This document shows positions 15,453-23,828 of a stretch of DNA of 64,000 bases, one piece after another; position 1 is the stretch's first letter; the number at the start of each line of letters is the position of its first letter. The notes beneath the pieces were generated by a model. The model did not search any database. It saw nothing but the letters and a program-made list of their open reading frames with translations, and had not been told where the DNA came from. The DNA is from Polynucleobacter cosmopolitanus (GTDB lineage Bacteria; Pseudomonadota; Gammaproteobacteria; Burkholderiales; Burkholderiaceae). The DNA is taken from NCBI RefSeq assembly GCF_002224225.1, contig NZ_NJGG01000001.1, forward strand, positions 773,374-837,373, given 5' to 3'. The position numbers were made by a program, and so were the translations under genes.

Positions 15453-16483
15453 AAAAGGGAGCACAAGTCGCGCGCATCGGATTTTTATCGTTTTTTATTT
15501 CAATTTCTTTTCCATCCTATGCTGGTCCAGGACATGACCATGGTGATTCACCAGCAGCTGTTGAGCATTTTGATGGTCCTAAGAGGCAAGTAAATGGTGA
15601 TGTATTTTTGCCAAAACAGGCCCAGCGTCAGCTTTTTATTGAAACTGAGCAAATAGAATCAGGAAGCTTTTCTAAAACTTATGACTTGGCAGGTAAGGTG
15701 ATCATGGATCCCAATTATGGCGGCAAGGTTCAAGCCATAGTTGCTGGGCGAGTAACTCCCGGACCTAAAGGATTTCCTTTACCAGGTCAAAAAGTGAAGA
15801 AAGGCGAGATTCTTGCATATGTAACGCCAGAGTCAGGACCAAATGGTTCAAGATCTTTAGCGGAGAGTCGTTTAAAAAGACTTCGTGAGCTTTCCGATAC
15901 TGTGCCTAAGAAAATGATTGAGGAGGCTGAAGCTGCTATTGCGAATGAAGAATTAAGAGCCCCAGTCAGTGGAATAATCTCCACAATGGGTATTGTTTCT
16001 GGTCAAGTTGTAGATGCTCGCCAATTAATTTTTGAAGTTGTTAATCCAAAGAAACTTTTAATTGAAGCACTTGCTTATGACGCTGGACTAGTTAATGACA
16101 TAGCTGGTGGAACAGTTACTGTTAATGACAAGACTATTCAACTTGAATATCTTGGTGGTGGTCAAGCTCTTCGTGAGCAAGCATTGCCGATTATGTTCTC
16201 GGTTAGCAGCGAGGAAATTTCAGGGGTGCCAGTGGGGCAATCTCTAAGGGTATTGGTCAATACAAAAAATCAAGTAAAAGGCTGGAAAATTTCTGCTTCT
16301 GCTCTGGTAAAAAATTCTTCAAATCAAAATATTATTTGGATAAAAAAATCACCAGAATTATTTGAGCCAAAGCCTGTCTTTTATGAGCCTTTAGATGGAA
16401 AGCACTTCGTTGTTATCTCTGGAGTTTCGGATAAAGATCGAGTAGTGACTAAATCAACCACTTTACTTAATCAAATTCGCTAG
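15449..16483 (+). CDS. CzcB-like periplasmic adaptor (membrane fusion protein) of RND metal efflux
   Basis: A 344-residue HlyD-type adaptor that would link the inner-membrane permease to the outer-membrane channel. After the signal peptide comes GPGHDHGD, as in the gene before. The lipoyl-like halves are VQAIVAGRVTPGPKGFPLPGQKVKKGEILAYV (near 90-120) and ELRAPVSGIISTMGIVSGQVVDARQLIFEVV (near 168-200), joined by a very short helical hairpin. The beta-barrel and membrane-proximal domains follow. Adaptor and permease genes are 9 bp apart. Confidence 0.87.
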   Translation: MKKGAQVARIGFLSFFISISFPSYAGPGHDHGDSPAAVEHFDGPKRQVNGDVFLPKQAQRQLFIETEQIESGSFSKTYDLAGKVIMDPNYGGKVQAIVAGRVTPGPKGFPLPGQKVKKGEILAYVTPESGPNGSRSLAESRLKRLRELSDTVPKKMIEEAEAAIANEELRAPVSGIISTMGIVSGQVVDARQLIFEVVNPKKLLIEALAYDAGLVNDIAGGTVTVNDKTIQLEYLGGGQALREQALPIMFSVSSEEISGVPVGQSLRVLVNTKNQVKGWKISASALVKNSSNQNIIWIKKSPELFEPKPVFYEPLDGKHFVVISGVSDKDRVVTKSTTLLNQIR

Positions 16484-16492
16484 AGGCTGCTC

Positions 16493-19400
16493 ATGTTTAC
16501 CTGGTTATTAAATTTCAGCCTTAAAAACAGAATTATTGTTCTACTAGTTAGTTTGATAATGGTTGTTTATGGCGCATTTACCCTAAAACAGTCATCTGTT
16601 GATGTCTTTCCAGACCTCAATAAGCCAACGGTCACAGTAATGACTGAGGCTGGCGGTATGGCCTCTGAGGAGGTGGAGCAATTAATCACTTACCCATTAG
16701 AAACGGTGATGAATGGATTGCCGGGGGTTGAATCAGTTAGGTCTGTTTCAAGTGCTGGATTATCTTTCATCTATATCACTTTCGACTGGTCAACCAATAT
16801 ATATTTGGCGAGGCAGCTTGTCGGGGAGCGTCTTGGATCGATGGAAAGTGCTTTACCTACTGGGCTGGTCCCGCGTATGGGGCCAATTAGCTCAATCATG
16901 GGTGAAATTATGCAGATAGCTATACCTGTCGAGGAAGAAAAAATTTCTTCAATGCAGGTAAGGGAATATGCCGATTGGGTTTTAAGGCCAAGAATTATGG
17001 CTATTCCTGGTGTAGCTCAGGTTATTCCAATTGGCGGCCAAGTTCGACAATTTCAAGTTCAGCCCAATACTCGTTCAATGGCTGAGCTGGGGATTTCATT
17101 GGAACAGCTAGAAAATGCACTAAATGGACATTCATCTAATACTTCAGGTGGATTTATTGAATCAAATAATAAAGAATACTTGATTCGAAATTTGGGTAGA
17201 ACAACAAGCTTAGAAGACCTAAAGAATTTATCTGTTGCTGTAAAAAATAATCAATCAATCTTGCTTAGGCAGATAGCGGATGTAACTTTTGCTCCTGCAG
17301 TAAAAAGGGGCGATGCTGGATACAAGGGTAAACCTGCTGTTATCTTGGGTATTCAAAAGCAGCCATCTGCAGATACAGTCTCCTTAACTAAAAATATTGA
17401 ATCTGCATTATTTGAGCTAAAAGCTAGCCTACCTACTGGGATGGATGAGCCTCGAATCACTTTTCGCCAAGCGACATTTATTGAGTCATCAATTAATACC
17501 CTAGAGGTCAAATTAATTGGAGCTTCATTTTTTGTTGCGGTAATTCTTTATTTCTTTCTTGGAACTTTTAGACCCGTTCTTATATCGTTAACAGCAATAC
17601 CGATCTCAATATTAATAACTGCTTTGGTCTTTAAGTATTTTGGATTGTCAATTAATACTATGACATTGGGTGGTTTAGCCATTGCTATTGGTGGGCTTGT
17701 AGATGATGCGGTAGTTGACGTTGAAAACATTATTCGACGTTTAAGGTTGAACTCTGAAAAGCCTGAATCTGAAAGGTTGAAACTGATAGATGTGGTTCGA
17801 CTGGCATCTCTTGAGGTACGGACAGGAATCATTTATGCAACGGGAATCATTATTTTAGTCTTTATTCCATTATTTGCATTATCTGGTATTGAGGGGAAGC
17901 TCTTTACTCCCTTGGGAATTGCATTCATTGTTTCAACTTTAGCCTCATTGATCGTTTCCGTGTCCGTAACACCTGTGATGAGTTATTACTTGTTGCCAGC
18001 AATGAAAAATTTAGGTCATGGTGACACAAAAGTTCTTCAGTGGCTAAAGACCAAATACGAGTTTCACCTAAATAGGTTTTTAGATGCTCCTAAAAAAGCA
18101 ATTAGATTATCGCTAGTAGCTGTCTTTCTTTCAATTGTCGGGATTGGATTAATGCCAACTTCGTTTCTTCCTCCGTTTAATGAAGGTACCTTATTAATAG
18201 GTATGAGATTAAACCCTGGTGCATCTTTGACTGAATCATCATTGATTGCTCAACAATCCGAACTTTTAGTTAGCCAGGTTCCTGAAGTTACATATGTTGG
18301 ACGTAGAAGTGGGCGCGCTGAGCTTGATGAGCATGCAGAGGGAGTTCATGTCAGTGAGCTTGATGTTGGAATAAAGCCTTCAAAAGAGTTAACCAGATCA
18401 ATGGTTGACATTCAAAACGATATCAGAAGTCGGTTAGTCAATATTCCGGCAGCTATTGCGATAGGGCAACCAATTTCACACCGAATTGATCACATGTTGT
18501 CTGGTGTTCGCTCTCAAATAGCTATAAAGATCTTTGGGGATGACTTGGATGTTTTAAGGAGCCAAGCAAACACGTTGAGGGACAAGATTGCTGGAGTAGA
18601 AGGTCTTGCTGATTTAGAAATTGAAAAGCAAGTTCTAGCACCTCAATTCAAAGTTAACATTAATTACAATTTGGCTTCGCAGTACGGGGTTTCAACAGCT
18701 CAATTAATGAAATCATTACAGTCCTTGATCGAGGGTGAAAATATTTCACAAGTTGTTGAGGGTAATAGAAGATTTGCCCTGGTCATGAAGTTGCCAGAAT
18801 CTTCACGAAGCGTTGATGGTTTAGCAGGTATATTGATTGATACACCGAACGGAAAAATTCCTTTATCAAGAGTAGCCACAATTGAGGATAGTGACGGGCC
18901 TAATCAAATAAGCCGTGATGATGGAAAGCGCCGTATCGTTATCTCTGCCAATGCCTCTGGAAGACCTCTTTCATCTGTTGTTGAAGATATTAGATCTTCT
19001 ATAAACGATATGAATTTGCCAACGGGATACTTTGTTACGATTGGGGGCCAGTTTATTGCTCAAGAGAAAGCATCACGTTTGATTGCACTGTTATCTATTG
19101 GCTCGCTATTGATGATGTTTGTAGTTCTTTTTAGTAAATACCAATCTACAAAGCTATCGCTAATGATCATGTTTAATATCCCTCTGGCTTTGATTGGTGG
19201 GGTGGTTGGATTATGGTTATCAGGACAACCCTTGTCGATTGCGGCTTTAATCGGGTTTATTACCCTTGCAGGCGTTTCGGTAAGAAATGGAATTCTAAAA
19301 ATTAGCCACTATTTGAATTTAATGAGATCTGAAGGCGAGGGCTTCACAAAAGAAATGATAGTAAGAGGTTCCCTCGAGCGCTTATCTCCAGTTTTAATGA

Positions 19401-19615
19401 CAGCTCTTGTAACGGCTTTTGCTCTTGCGCCATTGTTATTTGAGGCAGAGCGTCCAGGCACAGAGGTTTTACATCCCGTTGCGGTTGTTATTTTCTCGGG
19501 ATTAATAAGTTCAACATTGTTGGATACTTTTTTGACCCCTGCGATATTTTGGTTGTACGGAAGAAGTGAAGTGGATAAGTTGAAGTTAAATTTAAATAAA
19601 GGAGAGGTTTACTAA
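16493..19615 (+). CDS. CzcA/CusA-like RND metal efflux permease
   Basis: A 1040-residue inner-membrane proton antiporter of the heavy-metal RND family. The length, twelve predicted helices and two large periplasmic loops are typical. The N-terminus (RIIVLLVSLIMVVYGAFTLKQSSVDVFPDLNKPTVTV) and the helix-4 acid motif (AIGGLVDDAVVDVENIIRRLR near residues 400-420) are HME-RND signatures; VDDAVVDVEN carries the acidic residues for proton relay. The exact motif differs from both the CzcA (DGAVVMVEN) and CusA patterns I know, so the metal is left open. It is expressed with czcC- and czcB-like genes upstream and a small periplasmic gene 2 bp downstream. Confidence 0.92.
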   Translation: MFTWLLNFSLKNRIIVLLVSLIMVVYGAFTLKQSSVDVFPDLNKPTVTVMTEAGGMASEEVEQLITYPLETVMNGLPGVESVRSVSSAGLSFIYITFDWSTNIYLARQLVGERLGSMESALPTGLVPRMGPISSIMGEIMQIAIPVEEEKISSMQVREYADWVLRPRIMAIPGVAQVIPIGGQVRQFQVQPNTRSMAELGISLEQLENALNGHSSNTSGGFIESNNKEYLIRNLGRTTSLEDLKNLSVAVKNNQSILLRQIADVTFAPAVKRGDAGYKGKPAVILGIQKQPSADTVSLTKNIESALFELKASLPTGMDEPRITFRQATFIESSINTLEVKLIGASFFVAVILYFFLGTFRPVLISLTAIPISILITALVFKYFGLSINTMTLGGLAIAIGGLVDDAVVDVENIIRRLRLNSEKPESERLKLIDVVRLASLEVRTGIIYATGIIILVFIPLFALSGIEGKLFTPLGIAFIVSTLASLIVSVSVTPVMSYYLLPAMKNLGHGDTKVLQWLKTKYEFHLNRFLDAPKKAIRLSLVAVFLSIVGIGLMPTSFLPPFNEGTLLIGMRLNPGASLTESSLIAQQSELLVSQVPEVTYVGRRSGRAELDEHAEGVHVSELDVGIKPSKELTRSMVDIQNDIRSRLVNIPAAIAIGQPISHRIDHMLSGVRSQIAIKIFGDDLDVLRSQANTLRDKIAGVEGLADLEIEKQVLAPQFKVNINYNLASQYGVSTAQLMKSLQSLIEGENISQVVEGNRRFALVMKLPESSRSVDGLAGILIDTPNGKIPLSRVATIEDSDGPNQISRDDGKRRIVISANASGRPLSSVVEDIRSSINDMNLPTGYFVTIGGQFIAQEKASRLIALLSIGSLLMMFVVLFSKYQSTKLSLMIMFNIPLALIGGVVGLWLSGQPLSIAALIGFITLAGVSVRNGILKISHYLNLMRSEGEGFTKEMIVRGSLERLSPVLMTALVTAFALAPLLFEAERPGTEVLHPVAVVIFSGLISSTLLDTFLTPAIFWLYGRSEVDKLKLNLNKGEVY

Positions 19616-19617
19616 TC

Positions 19618-19989
19618 ATGAAATTAATTAAATTGTTAATGGGTTTGTTTTTGTGCGTGTCATCTGCAGCCTTTGCGTCTAAGAATCACGATGTCAATCC
19701 TATGCAAGGCGGCAAAGTAACTACTACAAAAGATATAGACATCGAATTTGTCTTAAAAAAAGAAGATATGAAGGTCTTTTTGCGGGATCATGGCAAGCCG
19801 TTAGATATAAAAGGTGGGACTGCTAAGGTTACCTTATTAAAAAGCGGAGCTAGCAAAGAGTATGAGTTGAAAAATGCATCAGATTATTTTCAATATTCAG
19901 GTGATCTTGGAGTGGTTGCTGGCACAAAAGCAATAGTTGTGGTGAGAATTAAGGAAAAGGTATTTTCAGTTAGATATGCATTCGATTGA
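19618..19989 (+). CDS. Small periplasmic protein of the RND metal operon
   Basis: A 123-residue exported protein with signal peptide (KLIKLLMGLFLCVSSAAFA). The mature part, NPMQGGKVTTTKDIDIEFVLKKEDMKVFLRDHGKPLDIKGGTAKVTLL, has the GG...DIEFVL...VFLRDHGKPL pattern of small proteins that accompany Czc/Cus-type operons, with a DHG segment that could bind metal. No enzymatic motif. It starts 2 bp after the permease stop and ends the operon. Function unproved. Confidence 0.65.
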   Translation: MKLIKLLMGLFLCVSSAAFASKNHDVNPMQGGKVTTTKDIDIEFVLKKEDMKVFLRDHGKPLDIKGGTAKVTLLKSGASKEYELKNASDYFQYSGDLGVVAGTKAIVVVRIKEKVFSVRYAFD

Positions 19990-20005
19990 GTTTATATTTG
20001 CAAAT

Positions 20006-20044
20006 AAACTTGCTGTATGAGCTTAAAACTTTTACAGCAAGTTT
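20006..20044. terminator. Hairpin between the RND operon and the converging satellite core
   Basis: A 12-bp perfect stem (AAACTTGCTGTA at 20006-20017, TACAGCAAGTTT at 20033-20044) with a 15-nt loop, 17 bp after the small periplasmic gene. There is no long T-run, so it is a weak terminator or an RNA-stability element. Confidence 0.55.
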
Positions 20045-20154
20045 GTGCCTAAGGGCATGATTGTTAATTATGTTCGGAGATAGCGTCCGCCTTATTTTAT
20101 AGTTTCATCATAAGATCAAGGCGTTGCTCAATATTGCATTACCAAATTTATAAA

Positions 20155-20646
20155 TTATTTTATATTTTTTAATATATCTTCAACGCTAATTGGTTCTTTT
20201 GGGATGCCATTCCATTGTGGGCCTTTCATGAATTTTTCGAACTCAGGGTCAGGTTTGGGTTTAAAGGGAAATCTACCCTTAGGTGTTAAGCCAAGTTCAT
20301 TCATTAGCAGAACTGCTTTAGTAACCGCTTTGTCCCTAATATCTACATGATGATTTTTACCTGTCACCCCATTATGGTGAGTCACAACTAAACCATTTTT
20401 GGAAATATCTTTGCAGCAAATCACAAAGGTTTCTAACATCTCAGCTAGCATCGCTAATGAGTGCTTATCTTGGTCAGTGCTGTGGCCATAGGCATTCCAT
20501 ATGAAATCAGAAGCTTCCTGAATAAATTGGTATTTATCCCATGTGTTGGGGTCGCTTACCCAATGAGCCAGCGGAATTGGTTTAATTTCTATTGATAAAT
20601 TGCAACTTGGAGTTACTGCAACTGATTTGCTTCTTGATTGGTTCAT
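20155..20646 (-). CDS. P27-family-like phage terminase small subunit
   Basis: A 163-residue protein. Its second half, KNGLVVTHHNGVTGKNHHVDIRDKAVTKAVLLMNELGLTPKGRF, follows the P27 small-terminase pattern: a G-rich loop, an N-x-x-V-x-I-R segment and a closing ELGLTP-x-x-R. The helical first half (HSLAMLAEMLETFVICCKDI) fits the DNA-binding/oligomer region. A small terminase selects DNA for phage packaging. No large terminase, portal or capsid gene is in the island, so it would have to act with a helper phage, or serve another role. It is the last gene of the minus-strand core operon and converges on the metal cargo. Confidence 0.62.
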   Translation of the reverse strand: MNQSRSKSVAVTPSCNLSIEIKPIPLAHWVSDPNTWDKYQFIQEASDFIWNAYGHSTDQDKHSLAMLAEMLETFVICCKDISKNGLVVTHHNGVTGKNHHVDIRDKAVTKAVLLMNELGLTPKGRFPFKPKPDPEFEKFMKGPQWNGIPKEPISVEDILKNIK

Positions 20647-20677
20647 GGGAATACCCCTCTTTTTGGAAATAGGTTGT

Positions 20678-20690
20678 GTGAAAAATTCAC
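20678..20690. promoter_or_regulatory. Small palindrome upstream of the terminase-like gene
   Basis: GTGAA-AAA-TTCAC lies 32 bp upstream of the terminase-like start on the minus strand and could be an operator. Low certainty. Confidence 0.3.
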
Positions 20691-20723
20691 CCCGAGCTTG
20701 CTTTTATTAAAGGCCATTAATAA

Positions 20724-21026
20724 TTAAGTTTCTATTGAGGGTGGAGGTTTTAGGATTTCAACTTGAGGAAAGCTACCCTTTGGTGTTGTAAATTTAATTA
20801 GACCGTAGGCCTCTAGTTTTTTAAGGTTTAATTGACGTGCTTGGCGGCTAATGCCACACAGCAAGTCTAGCTTCCCATCAATCTTGAAGGTTAATGACTT
20901 CTTAAGGCCAACATATAGCCATAAAGCATTCCCGACCACTCCTGCTTTACCACCAATATTATTTGCCATCATTAACCAATCGAAGGGAATGGGTCCTTTG
21001 ATAAATAGCTTGTCAGTTTTGATCAT
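20724..21026 (-). CDS. Small winged-helix-like protein of integrative elements
   Basis: A 100-residue protein. KGPIPFDWLMMANNIGGKAGVVGNALWLYVGLKKS is followed by a likely helix-turn-helix (LDLLCGISRQARQLNLKKLEAYGLIKFTTPKG) and a short wing ending in VEIL. I have seen this layout (KGPIPW..W...A..LPGKAL..ALWL) in proteins of mobile elements, where they probably bind DNA. It lies between the polymerase and the terminase-like gene, 72 bp after the former. The target is unknown. Confidence 0.5.
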   Translation of the reverse strand: MIKTDKLFIKGPIPFDWLMMANNIGGKAGVVGNALWLYVGLKKSLTFKIDGKLDLLCGISRQARQLNLKKLEAYGLIKFTTPKGSFPQVEILKPPPSIET

Positions 21027-21098
21027 ATTTAATTATTGAATTAGATAAAAGATAAGAATGGACGGGTGTTATGCTGCTTAACAGGTAGGTGTTAAGTT

Positions 21099-22832
21099 CT
21101 ATTGCTTAACTTGTTTTAGTATCGCCATTACTTGTTCCCAGAATTTTTTAGCGCTATCGTCTAAAAATCTGTCCGGGTAGCGAAAAATCTCAGCTTCACT
21201 TGATAATTTGAAGCCTGACAATATGAACTGACTAGCTTCTTCCATGCAGGCTTGCGCTTCTTTCACTTTCTCTTCGATTTTGTCCTCGGGGGCTTCGATT
21301 AGAACGGCATCATGTATAGGGGCACATAGTTGAATTTTTCTATCAGCCATCAATATGCATGCAACTCTTAATAGTTCTGCTGCATTCGCTTGCATAGGAA
21401 AATTTCTGAGACTTCTCGGGTTGAGGTCAGCCTCGACGTTTAGATTCCAGCCACATAGGGTACTAATTTTGTTGGCTTGGACTGTGACGTTGAAAGTATT
21501 ATCTGACCAGTCCCAGAATTTTCTGTATACCTTCCTGTGCATTGTCAAAAGCTGTCTGGCCCTTATAACGGGTTGTTTCAATCTAACAGCTAAAGCGTCA
21601 GCGCCCATCCCGTATTGCGTAGCAAGTACACATTGTTTGTATTGGTCTCTTTCACTTGTGTGACTTTGTTTAGTTGCGTCCTGTGGGACTGCATGAGCTT
21701 GTTTTGCAAAAGCTAGGTATGGGTCACCGCTGGTATAGGCATCTTTCATGTTTTGATCGCCGGATAGGGCTGCTGCAATACCAAATTCTTGTTGAGACCA
21801 ATCAATGTAGGCGAGGGCCATCCCGGGTTTTGGTTGAATCAAACCCCTTGCCCATTTAGAAAGTCCAAATATAAACTTTGTCGTAGAAGGTTGGTTTCTA
21901 CCTGTGATTGAACTAAACGGCGATAGTAGGCATCTATTACGGCCATCACTACCGACCTGTAATGCATTTAATCGTAATTTAGCCAAGCTGTCCCTCAGGT
22001 GGCGTAGCGGAATAATCTCTGGGTAAATCTTTGACATTGCTTTGAATGTTTCTTCATCCAGCTTTAAACGTCCCGAGGGAAGCCTTTCCCATCTAATATT
22101 ATTTTTACTGAGATACGCTCCAAATAACTCTTCTTTGAATGTGCTATTGATATAAACACCAAAATCTTTATCGACTTGTTTAATTAATTGGTCTTTAATT
22201 TTGTCCCAATAATTGCAAAGGTCTTGGTAAAGTTCGTAGTCAATGGGTGTGCCTCTAGTCTCCATTATCGAAATAGGGATGTTGTACTTGCCCCTCATCA
22301 GGGCTCTAGGCATCTCAAGTGATGGAAACAGAGCCGCTAATAGAGGCTCTAGGGAGTCAACGTCGCTCTGGCAGTACTCGAGCAGGGATTTCTTTTCGTT
22401 ATCTGTAAAGGGCCCACCGCGCATGGCTAATGCCCGCATTTCATCTTTGTGTGCACTTTCAATGCTGGGAAGTCCAAAATATTTCAAGGCCCCAATAATC
22501 GACCTGCCAAATGGATGAGTTACGCCATTTGAAAAGTTTCTAAATTCCGTATACAAGTCGAGAATTTCACCTTCCCATTCCCAGCCAAGCGCGTTGAAAC
22601 AATTTAATTCAGCACTTGCGTAATAAGCGACAAGCGTTTGATTTCGGATGTTTGAAAAAGGGTGAGTTTCCATAGCATATAAATCATCAGCCCATAGTCT
22701 TAGGTATTCGCCAGTTGTTAGATTTTTTGAAACCATGCAAATCACTTCTAAGGGGTTACCCTCAACCCCATCTTTGGGCTTAAATTCAAAGTCGATTAAG
22801 ATGAATTCCTGTGAGGTTGTTAATCTGCTCAT
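21099..22832 (-). CDS. Family-A DNA polymerase with 3'-5' exonuclease domain (phage/plasmid type)
   Basis: A 577-residue replicative-type polymerase. The N-terminal 190 residues look like a DnaQ-type exonuclease (LIDFEFKP for Exo I, YCQSDVDSLEP for Exo III). The C-terminal half is a PolI-like palm and fingers: motif A AYIDWSQQEFGIAAALSGD, motif B RDQYKQCVLATQYGMGA with the R-x3-K-x7-YG spacing, and motif C APIHDAVLI with the second catalytic Asp. Motif C has HDA where bacterial PolI has HDE. The frame extends to 22877, but the ATG at 22832 has a GGGAG site and starts 1 nt after the upstream stop. It probably copies the element itself. Confidence 0.87.
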   Translation of the reverse strand: MSRLTTSQEFILIDFEFKPKDGVEGNPLEVICMVSKNLTTGEYLRLWADDLYAMETHPFSNIRNQTLVAYYASAELNCFNALGWEWEGEILDLYTEFRNFSNGVTHPFGRSIIGALKYFGLPSIESAHKDEMRALAMRGGPFTDNEKKSLLEYCQSDVDSLEPLLAALFPSLEMPRALMRGKYNIPISIMETRGTPIDYELYQDLCNYWDKIKDQLIKQVDKDFGVYINSTFKEELFGAYLSKNNIRWERLPSGRLKLDEETFKAMSKIYPEIIPLRHLRDSLAKLRLNALQVGSDGRNRCLLSPFSSITGRNQPSTTKFIFGLSKWARGLIQPKPGMALAYIDWSQQEFGIAAALSGDQNMKDAYTSGDPYLAFAKQAHAVPQDATKQSHTSERDQYKQCVLATQYGMGADALAVRLKQPVIRARQLLTMHRKVYRKFWDWSDNTFNVTVQANKISTLCGWNLNVEADLNPRSLRNFPMQANAAELLRVACILMADRKIQLCAPIHDAVLIEAPEDKIEEKVKEAQACMEEASQFILSGFKLSSEAEIFRYPDRFLDDSAKKFWEQVMAILKQVKQ

Positions 22833-22833
22833 C

Positions 22834-23418
22834 TCAAATTCTCCCTGCCAATTGCTTGATGTAAGGGTGTTCCTCACTTGAAATTACCTTGTTATTGAAT
22901 ACGTCAGCAATCAATTCGGCCATGGATTGTTTCGGCCACTCTGGTTCACCTAGTTCGTTTGCAGCAATAATGATTCTGTACTGCTGGGCAGCCATATCTG
23001 ACTCAATCCGGATCCAGCTTTCTTCTGCTAGCGCTATTGCTTGAATCATTGAGGCATTCCATAAATTGGGACGCCCACCTAAATCAGGAATTGGCTCAGC
23101 AATAATTTTGGGGACACCATAATTGTCAACAGCAAGTCGTAGCAGTTTGGGGGTTGCATTGTTGCCTAAATGACTAGCCATACTGTACGTAGCGATATAT
23201 TCCTCGCCGGCATCTTTATCCTCAACAATTAATGCGGGGAATTTGTAATCCGTACTTGGATGAACTCTAGAGAAGCGGTGTTTATTTAATTTCCCAAACG
23301 ATGGCTTGGTTGGTAGTTTTATTCCACCAATAGTGTTTGAAAAGTTGGAAGGGAGCATGGCATCTTTAAGCCAAGACGGAGTTCGTAGTTCATCGTTATT
23401 TGTTTCTTTAGTAGACAT
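22834..23418 (-). CDS. Hypothetical protein upstream of the polymerase
   Basis: A 194-residue soluble protein that I do not recognise. The first 50 residues are polar and proline-rich (SWLKDAMLPSNFSNTIGGIKLPTKPSFGKL); residues 70-160 look like a compact alpha/beta domain with LRLAVDNYGVPKIIAEPIPDLGG and a helical SMIQAIALAEESWIRIESDMAAQQYRIIIA segment; the end is acidic and helical. No catalytic motif. It is translationally linked to the polymerase (1 nt between stop and start), so a replication accessory role is plausible but unproven. Confidence 0.6.
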   Translation of the reverse strand: MSTKETNNDELRTPSWLKDAMLPSNFSNTIGGIKLPTKPSFGKLNKHRFSRVHPSTDYKFPALIVEDKDAGEEYIATYSMASHLGNNATPKLLRLAVDNYGVPKIIAEPIPDLGGRPNLWNASMIQAIALAEESWIRIESDMAAQQYRIIIAANELGEPEWPKQSMAELIADVFNNKVISSEEHPYIKQLAGRI

Positions 23419-23449
23419 GATTATTCCTTTGCGGTTAATTGGATATTGA

Positions 23450-23704
23450 TTAATGCTTTACAGAAAAAGACCGTTTGGTTTTTTCTTGAAGCAATTCAAT
23501 TAAGGTGGGGACGAAGTCAGGTTGGACAATGTGGAATCTGCCCATTAGCTTGACGAGCACACCTGCAGCGATTAATTCTTGTGCGTGTGTGCGTATGAAC
23601 CAGTCGCCAGAGTATTTATTCTTAAATAATCTGTGACCTTCTGGGGAATCTAGGAAGTCTTTGAAGGACTCAAGATTCTTTAGTTTTTCTACTGTGTATT
23701 CCAT
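23450..23704 (-). CDS. Small hypothetical protein, first gene of the replication operon
   Basis: An 84-residue protein without recognised family. KNLESFKDFLDSPEGHRLFKNKYSGDWFIRTHAQELIAAGVLVKLMGRFHIVQPDFVPTLIELLQEK looks like a helical bundle with a possible helix-turn-helix (THAQELIAAGVLVKL), so a small DNA-binding regulator or replication helper is possible. The start has AAGGAG 6 nt upstream, and that site lies inside a long inverted repeat. It is 31 bp upstream of the 194-residue protein gene. Confidence 0.55.
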   Translation of the reverse strand: MEYTVEKLKNLESFKDFLDSPEGHRLFKNKYSGDWFIRTHAQELIAAGVLVKLMGRFHIVQPDFVPTLIELLQEKTKRSFSVKH

Positions 23705-23773
23705 ACAACTCCTTATAAAAAATAGTAGTGACGCGTGACAAGCGCGACACAGACATTTTGACAGGAGTTGTAT
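23703..23773 (-). promoter_or_regulatory. Leader with RBS-hiding inverted repeat and inner operator-like palindrome
   Basis: Eleven bases, ATACAACTCCT (23703-23713), recur inverted as AGGAGTTGTAT (23763-23773). On the minus-strand RNA the downstream arm is the ribosome-binding site plus the first bases of the start codon of the 84-residue gene, so pairing would block translation. In the 49-nt loop lies GTGACGCG-n7-CGCGACAC (23728-23750), an inverted repeat with one mismatch, and a TTGTCA / TATAAG pair 18 bp apart that could be a promoter. Confidence 0.5.
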
Positions 23774-23801
23774 TGAGTTTGAAGCTAAGTTATTGATTTT
23801 A

Positions 23802-23828
23802 TTTGTAATTTTACTGTAAAACTACAAA
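23802..23828 (-). terminator. Palindromic terminator candidate at the end of the 185-residue protein gene
   Basis: TTTGTAATTTTAC and GTAAAACTACAAA are inverted with one mismatch and one central base; the stop codon of the minus-strand gene falls in it. It would separate the integrase transcript from the replication operon. Confidence 0.5.
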
